Source: Candidatus Iainarchaeum sp. (GTDB lineage: Archaea; B1Sed10-29; WALL01). Taken from it: a stretch of 36,556 nt of DNA. Below are positions 32,085-36,556 of this stretch, piece after piece. Both the position numbers and the translations under genes were made by a program. The number at the start of each line of letters is the position of its first letter. The stretch's first letter is position 1. Under the pieces are notes generated by a model that was not told the origin of the DNA, did no database searches, and saw nothing but the letters and a program-made list of their open reading frames with translations. Location: contig JAGMCR010000003.1 of the NCBI GenBank assembly GCA_023129115.1, positions 131,944 through 168,499 on the forward strand, given 5' to 3'.

Positions 32085-33023
32085 TCATAGTTTAACGGTC
32101 ATTTTGCGCGTCTTTTTGTTAATAAGGGCTGTTCCTGCCAGCTTTTTGTTAATCTCGTCGTAGCTTTCCCCCTTTTCCCGCCATTTTTTGACGTCTTCAG
32201 TGACTTCCTCGAGCTCCTTCCAATGGGAATAGACTGTGTCGCCCTTTTCCCGGAGCTCTACCTCTTTTTCCTCGAGCTCCTTGATTGCCTCTTCCTGCCG
32301 CCTCAATTTCCGCGCCACTTTTTCTGACGCCGCCGTGTCCGCCTCTGTGACCGCGTACTTTTCGTCAAGCCCTTCGCTGAACCCCTGCTTTTCCTCTTCG
32401 AGCATCTTCTTTATCTCGCCGAACAGCCTCTTGCCCGGCTTCGCAGAGTTCTTGTCGACGCCGGCCCTCTCGCACGCCTCTTCCAGATAGCCCCCGCTCA
32501 TGTTCACCCCGGCGACAAGCGAGTGAATCACGTCCTTTTCCCCGAACAGCGACGCAAACTCTTTTTCCGTCATCTCCTGCGGGTCAAGCCTCCCCGGCTT
32601 CGGGAACGAGTACTCCACCCCGCGCTTGATTTTCCTGTCCTTCCACTCCTCGTCCCTGAACGCCTTCTCCGTCTTCCCGTCCGGCCCTACCAGTATTGCA
32701 TTCCCCTTGGCGAACATTTCGAACACGAGCGCCTGGCCGCCGTCCAATTCAATCGCCACGACCCGGTCGAAGCCCGGCTGCCACACCTTCGCGACTTTCC
32801 CGTGCACGTGCTTGCGGCAGTACTGCGTGAACCCATGCGGCGCGCGGGCCTGGTGCTTGTGCCAGGTCAGGTGAATCCTTTCGGGCACATCAGCGACAAC
32901 CTCTGTCTTCCCGAACTTGAGCTTCCACCCGCTCTGCAGGTCAGAAATCTTGTCAAAATGCGTGCCCACGATGCACTGCAGCTCCTGGACCACCCAGTGG
33001 ACCTCAAGATTTGACAATGGCAC
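32085..33023 (-). CDS. Short NFACT protein: NFACT-N, HhH and coiled coil without NFACT-R
   Basis: The 312-residue protein matches the front half of RqcH/NEMF: NLEVHWVVQELQCIVGTHFDKI, KVWQPGFDRVVAIELDGG, LVFEMFAKGNAILVGPDG, RGVEYSFPKPGRLDP, then an HhH-like region (about 150-205) and a coiled coil (about 210-290). It stops after INKKTRKMTVKL, just where the NFACT-R (DUF814) domain should begin. Full-length archaeal homologues are about 600-670 residues and act in ribosome quality control. The GTG at 33023 or TTG at 33017 starts it, overlapping the rhomboid gene by 14-20 bases. Confidence 0.85.
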   Translation of the reverse strand: MPLSNLEVHWVVQELQCIVGTHFDKISDLQSGWKLKFGKTEVVADVPERIHLTWHKHQARAPHGFTQYCRKHVHGKVAKVWQPGFDRVVAIELDGGQALVFEMFAKGNAILVGPDGKTEKAFRDEEWKDRKIKRGVEYSFPKPGRLDPQEMTEKEFASLFGEKDVIHSLVAGVNMSGGYLEEACERAGVDKNSAKPGKRLFGEIKKMLEEEKQGFSEGLDEKYAVTEADTAASEKVARKLRRQEEAIKELEEKEVELREKGDTVYSHWKELEEVTEDVKKWREKGESYDEINKKLAGTALINKKTRKMTVKL

Positions 33024-33804
33024 TGAACCGCCTCCAGAACCCCTTGACGACTTCCCTGTCGAAGGCCCACATGAACATCATCGCGAAGAGGCCCCCCAAG
33101 AGGTGGATCTCTAGCGACGCGGGCGTGACTGCCTCGGTCTCCCTCCCCTCCTCAAGCGCCTGCTTCGACTCCGTGGCGACAGAGTACTGCTGCTCTGCCT
33201 TTTGCTTTTGCTCCACGGTCTGGGGCGTGTAGTTCCCCATCTCTATCCTTTCCTCTAGGCCGACTATCTTTTCCTGCGCCTCCTCGGCCTGCTCCACGCG
33301 CATGCCCTCGAGCGCGTCCAGCGCCATGTCTGACGCAGGCAGAATAACGTTCGGCACCAGCAGCAGCACCGCGGCAAGCGCGACGAGCGTCTTTTTCGTG
33401 CTCGCGACAGTGCCAGCCGCAATTAGCCCCGCGATTGCGGCGGACGCCCCAATCACCCACACGTCAGTGTGTATGAGAACGTACGCGAAGCCAGCGAATA
33501 CGCCGCTAATCAGAAAGACCCCGGCGACGTGCCACTTGTCTACCCTCTGCTCGAGGATTGCCCCGAACGCAAGCAGCGCCACAAGGTTCCCGAGCAGGTG
33601 CTTGACCCCGATATGGGAAAAAGTGTACGTCAATGACCCCACGAGGTTGCCATAGCTTACCCCGAGCGGGTACATGCGCGAGAGTGGAGTGACGTAAGTG
33701 CTCCCGCCCGAGACCATGAAATAAAAGAGAACGAGCCCGGCTGCGAGCGCGAGCGTCGCCACGGGAAATTTAAACCTGCCCTTCTTTTTCCGCTTCATTT
33801 CCAC
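33004..33804 (-). CDS. Rhomboid-family intramembrane serine protease with coiled-coil insertion
   Basis: The 266-residue membrane protein has rhomboid marks: HLLGN (69-73), the catalytic motif GASAAIAG with S121, and a His in a late membrane helix (LEIHLLGGLF, H234). Between the serine and histidine helices is about 65 residues of charged helix (160-228, for example EEAQEKIVGLEERI, EQKQKAEQQY) not found in simple rhomboids. Rhomboids cleave membrane proteins within the bilayer. The ATG at 33804 is used. It is followed closely by the NFACT gene. Confidence 0.85.
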   Translation of the reverse strand: MEMKRKKKGRFKFPVATLALAAGLVLFYFMVSGGSTYVTPLSRMYPLGVSYGNLVGSLTYTFSHIGVKHLLGNLVALLAFGAILEQRVDKWHVAGVFLISGVFAGFAYVLIHTDVWVIGASAAIAGLIAAGTVASTKKTLVALAAVLLLVPNVILPASDMALDALEGMRVEQAEEAQEKIVGLEERIEMGNYTPQTVEQKQKAEQQYSVATESKQALEEGRETEAVTPASLEIHLLGGLFAMMFMWAFDREVVKGFWRRFSAIVKS

Positions 33805-33805
33805 C

Positions 33806-35026
33806 CTACTTGATGAAGCTCATGGCGAACTTGGCCGCCGCCGGAGACGCCTTCACCAGTATCTTGGCGATGTCCACCAGGCCCCTGCCATGGCCGAGCT
33901 CCACGAAGAGCCGCGGGTCGAGCTTCTTCTGTTCCACGAGGTCGACGAATAGGTTGAACTGCTCGTCGTCCAGCTTTTCGACGAAGTGCCGCACCCGCAG
34001 GATTCTGGCGAATTCCTCGCCCCTTACTTTGTTCCACTTGTCATGGTATGGCTTCAGCGCCTTCTTGCTGGTGTCCCCGGCCTTGACTGCCCTTGCCCCG
34101 ACCTTGGCGGCAATGGCCGCGGCCTCGAGCGCTGCGCCCATGCCACCGCCGTGGATTGGGTTCACCATCCTCGCGGAGTCGCCGACGAGCATTATCCCGT
34201 CGCCAACGAACTCGTCCACTGGCTTCGTGATGGGGATTACCCCTGCATTAATTTCTGTGACGGATGCCTTGCTGAACCGGTCGCCGTGCTTCTCGAGCCA
34301 GCGGTCCAGGTAGCTCTTCGCGGTCTCCCCGTCCGTCCCGGCAATTCCTATTCCCACGTTGGCGACGTCCTTTCCTTTGGGGAACACCCAAACATACCCC
34401 CTCGGCGCAACGTCCTTGCCGAAGTAGAGCTCCATGCATTTCGGGTCGTCGATGGGCACGTTGGCCATTTCGTACTGGTAGCCCGAGTCGCACTCGGTGA
34501 GCGGCATCGCCGTGTGCAGCCCGGCGTACCTCCCGACCATCGAGTCGACGCCGTCGCACGCAATCAGGAGTTTGCACCTGTACTCCTCTTCGTTGCCCTC
34601 GCGGCTCACTTTGACGCCGGTGACGCGGCCGCCGTCCTTGATTACTCCCGTGACGAGTGCCTTGAGCATGTACTTGGCGCCGAGTCGGATTGCCCTCCCG
34701 GCCTCCATTTTCTCCCACTGGCTCCTCTCGATTATGTAGCCGGTTTGCCCAGTTTTGCTGGTGTCGATCTTGATTTTTTTGCCGTTCGGCGCGATAAGCA
34801 TTGTCGAAGTAATTTCTTGGAGTGCCCACCGCGGGTGGGGCTCCTGCCCCCCAAGTTTTATCCACCGTGTCGAGAGGCCCTCGCCGCAGCGCTTCGGCGG
34901 CCCGATTTGCGCTTTCCTGTCGATGACGAGCACACTCATCTTTTTTTTGGCGAACTCCTGCGCCGCCTTGTTGCCCGCTGGCCCTCCCCCAACGATTATG
35001 ACGTCCCATTCCGGAGCGTACGTCAT
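33806..35026 (-). CDS. Digeranylgeranylglycerophospholipid reductase (GGR family)
   Basis: The 406-residue flavoprotein reduces the isoprenoid chains of archaeal ether lipids. The N-terminal FAD site is VIIVGGGPAGNKAAQEF with the acidic end LVIDRK; CGEGLSTRW and the FAD contact GDSARMVNPIHGGGMGAALEAA are family features. The C-terminal part is helical. The gene overlaps the upstream ferredoxin by 4 bases (35023-35026). Such ferredoxins are plausible electron donors for GGR, consistent with the pair. It ends one base from the rhomboid start. Confidence 0.93.
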   Translation of the reverse strand: MTYAPEWDVIIVGGGPAGNKAAQEFAKKKMSVLVIDRKAQIGPPKRCGEGLSTRWIKLGGQEPHPRWALQEITSTMLIAPNGKKIKIDTSKTGQTGYIIERSQWEKMEAGRAIRLGAKYMLKALVTGVIKDGGRVTGVKVSREGNEEEYRCKLLIACDGVDSMVGRYAGLHTAMPLTECDSGYQYEMANVPIDDPKCMELYFGKDVAPRGYVWVFPKGKDVANVGIGIAGTDGETAKSYLDRWLEKHGDRFSKASVTEINAGVIPITKPVDEFVGDGIMLVGDSARMVNPIHGGGMGAALEAAAIAAKVGARAVKAGDTSKKALKPYHDKWNKVRGEEFARILRVRHFVEKLDDEQFNLFVDLVEQKKLDPRLFVELGHGRGLVDIAKILVKASPAAAKFAMSFIK

Positions 35027-35202
35027 TTCTTCACCACCTTAATTGCGCCGGCCGGGCACACCTTTTCGCAGTTGCCGCAGTCAATGCACTTTTTGGTGTC
35101 CACGTAAAGCACGTTCTCCCTCAGCTCAAGGGCCTGGACAGGGCAGACGGAGACGCACCCCCCGCAAATCATGCATTTGCTCCTGTTGACTTCAGCGGGC
35201 AT
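35023..35202 (-). CDS. 2[4Fe-4S] ferredoxin
   Basis: The 59-residue protein holds two CxxCxxCxxxCP sets: CMICGGCVSVCP and CIDCGNCEKVCP, typical for two [4Fe-4S] clusters. It begins MPAEVNRSKC. The ATG at 35202 is preferred over GTG 35211. It is translationally coupled to the geranylgeranyl reductase and probably donates electrons to it. TTTAAA at 35252-35257 is the TATA box, and a palindrome covers the predicted start of transcription. Confidence 0.95.
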   Translation of the reverse strand: MPAEVNRSKCMICGGCVSVCPVQALELRENVLYVDTKKCIDCGNCEKVCPAGAIKVVKK

Positions 35203-35227
35203 CGTAATCACTCACAGAATACGCACT

Positions 35228-35257
35228 ATTCGTATTACGAATCCAAGCCTTTTTAAA
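35228..35257 (-). promoter_or_regulatory. Ferredoxin/GGR promoter with palindrome at the start site
   Basis: TTTAAA (35252-35257) predicts initiation near 35229. The palindrome ATTCGTA-T-TACGAAT (35228-35242) lies between the TATA box and that start, a position where a bound protein would block transcription. Confidence 0.5.
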
Positions 35258-35265
35258 GATAGTCC

Positions 35266-36489
35266 CTAGTCCCCTGGCGTGTACGTGGCCTCGTTGAACC
35301 GGTAGAGCAGCCTCTTCACCGGGAAGCCGTCGAACCTGTATTTCCTGATGGCCTCTTCAGAGGAAAACCCCGAGAAGTCGCTGTAGTCCCTTGCCTCGTC
35401 CGGGTCGAGCACGTGGTCGTCCATCACCACAACAGCCCTGTTGTAGCCGTTCTTCATCTCTAGCACAGCGACCCACGCGTCTTTGTCCATGGCCCGCAGG
35501 AGCGAGCAGAGCAGTATGGCCTTGTCGTCCGGGTCCGCGGCGCCCAAGCGCATCACGTCGTCCACGCCCAGCCAGTAGCTCGCCGAAACCTGGGGGTGCA
35601 CTTCGACTATCTTGGTCCTGACGTACTCGAACGCCTCCTCGGGCGTCTTGAGCTTCTTCACCAGGTTCCGCACGCCCGGGTTGTCCGGCTGAATCAATGA
35701 CTTCAGCTCCTCGGTCTTCCTCGCCTCGTCTATCTCCTTGGCGTGCCTGTCGATGATGGTGGAGAGTATCCCCCTCTCCTTCTCGCCCGTGAATATCTTG
35801 TCCCTCGCGTTCCTGAGGCCGTCGCGCAGGGTCCTGTTCTCGCGCTCGAGCGCGGCAATCTTCTTGTCCCGCGGCTGGATTCCAGCGACCTTCTTCTCCA
35901 GCTCGCTGCGGTGCTTCTCGAGCTGTGCTATCGACGCACCCATCTCGTCCAGCCTCTTGCTGTCTGCCCCGTACCTCTCCTGCAGCTTGTTCTTGTCCGC
36001 GAGGTGCATCTTCTTGTCTTCCTCGGCCTCGGTCAGCTGCAGGTAGAGTTGCCCCCTCTCCTCGTCCAGCTCCCTTTTGTCGTGCTTCAGCCCCTCGAGC
36101 TTCTTCGAGAGCACCGCCAAATCGCTGAGCTCACTGAGCTTGTTCTCGCCCTTCTGCATCTCCTCGGGCAGGAACGCCTTGCTAAGCTCAAGCACTTCGG
36201 TGTCAATTTCCTTGTCCAGCTCCTCGACCAGCTTTGTGTAGTGCGCGTCCTTGGTCACAAACGAGTGCTCGTTCACCGAGCCCGCCGCGTACGCGCGGTG
36301 CAGCGCCTTCTTCTTCGCCACGGCCTCTGCCCTCTCCCTCGTGAGCTCGCGCAGCTGCTCCCACACGCTTTTCTCGACCGCCTGCGGGATTGGCCTGGCC
36401 TTGTGCCTGAGAACAAGTGACGCGCCCAGCCCCAGCGCTACGCCCACGACTCCGGTGGCTGCGGGCACAAGCACCGTCTCAATCACCAT
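35266..36489 (-). CDS. Membrane-anchored coiled-coil protein with degenerate transglutaminase-like domain
   Basis: From ATG 36489 the protein is 407 residues. One N-terminal membrane helix (about 3-28) is followed by a long coiled coil (about 38-265). The C-terminal domain resembles an archaeal transglutaminase/cysteine-protease-like fold: AFEYVRTKIVEVHPQV, then GAADPDDKAILLCSLLRAM. In active relatives this segment reads GDCxDKA, so the catalytic Cys is Pro (P320) here. The His strand reads NRAVVV instead of HAWVEV; only the Asp in VLDPDEA remains. It is probably a non-catalytic binding domain. The start is supported by TATA 36511-36518, 25 bases away. Confidence 0.8.
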   Translation of the reverse strand: MVIETVLVPAATGVVGVALGLGASLVLRHKARPIPQAVEKSVWEQLRELTRERAEAVAKKKALHRAYAAGSVNEHSFVTKDAHYTKLVEELDKEIDTEVLELSKAFLPEEMQKGENKLSELSDLAVLSKKLEGLKHDKRELDEERGQLYLQLTEAEEDKKMHLADKNKLQERYGADSKRLDEMGASIAQLEKHRSELEKKVAGIQPRDKKIAALERENRTLRDGLRNARDKIFTGEKERGILSTIIDRHAKEIDEARKTEELKSLIQPDNPGVRNLVKKLKTPEEAFEYVRTKIVEVHPQVSASYWLGVDDVMRLGAADPDDKAILLCSLLRAMDKDAWVAVLEMKNGYNRAVVVMDDHVLDPDEARDYSDFSGFSSEEAIRKYRFDGFPVKRLLYRFNEATYTPGD

Positions 36490-36510
36490 CGCCACTAATA
36501 CGAGGAGCGC

Positions 36511-36518
36511 ATATAAAT
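36511..36518 (-). promoter_or_regulatory. TATA box of the coiled-coil/transglutaminase-like gene
   Basis: ATATAAAT on the plus strand (ATTTATAT on the minus) is centred about 25 bases from the ATG at 36489, giving a leaderless start. Confidence 0.6.
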
Positions 36519-36538
36519 TGGTTTGCCGGCAGGTGGTG

Positions 36539-36556
36539 TAACACTGCCTGGTGTTA
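36539..36556. repeat. Inverted repeat at the window edge
   Basis: TAACAC (36539-36544) and GTGTTA (36551-36556) are an exact inverted repeat around TGCCTG. It may continue beyond the window, so its role cannot be judged. Confidence 0.35.

Noticed and set aside
33986..35107. Long plus-strand frame of 373 codons
   Set aside because: It is antisense to the clear geranylgeranyl reductase and ferredoxin; GC-rich codons leave the opposite strand open.
1..36556. CRISPR array
   Set aside because: No regularly spaced direct repeats and no cas genes were seen.

Overview
The window is from an archaeon. Markers are an archaeal histone, a secF-secD pair, NucS, the wybutosine enzyme Twy1, a geranylgeranyl reductase of the ether-lipid pathway, a Fap7-type adenylate kinase, an AMMECR1 protein and a TPD-family nuclease. 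Many genes have an AT-rich TATA-like box about 25-28 bases before the start codon, which implies leaderless mRNAs. Coding DNA looks GC-rich, genes are tightly packed with ATGA, GTGA or TGATG overlaps, and there are many small proteins and divergent enzymes. This fits a streamlined genome, perhaps a DPANN lineage, but the lineage is an inference. No rRNA, tRNA or CRISPR array was recognised.

Left part (1-8983): the end of a DMT-type transporter, a gamma-carbonic-anhydrase-like protein, an unlisted 35-residue basic microprotein and a Nudix hydrolase run rightward as overlapping genes. A leftward TrmI-like tRNA methyltransferase and a leftward TnpB follow. Then comes a rightward run: secF, secD, a lipoprotein with Ig-like domains, nucS, and a DUF84 nucleotide phosphatase that appears frameshifted at a C7 tract. 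The histone gene faces this run.

Middle (9184-21500): an accessory patch holds a 468-residue protein with a possible divergent JAMM site and a winged-helix/RelE toxin-antitoxin pair with a 16-bp palindrome in its promoter. Degenerate repeats resembling tRNA 3' ends bound it. glmS and a winged-helix/S-layer-like regulator are divergent. After these come small membrane proteins, the Fap7-like kinase, a duplicated basic protein, a 1220-residue secreted coiled-coil protein and a divergent kinase-fold protein.

Right part (21545-36556): an AT-richer GHKL-ATPase/STAS-like pair looks acquired. Next are nnrD, a DUF4013 membrane protein, an unknown winged-helix protein, a TPD nuclease, and a roughly 350-bp IS200/IS605-derived MITE. 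An AMMECR1 gene is followed by a one-carbon cluster (glyA divergent from thyX-folC), twy1 and a PRC-barrel protein. An unlisted 49-residue HTH protein has a predicted structured 5' leader. The window ends with a short NFACT protein lacking NFACT-R, a rhomboid with a coiled-coil insertion, geranylgeranyl reductase with its ferredoxin, and a coiled-coil transglutaminase-like protein that has lost its catalytic Cys.
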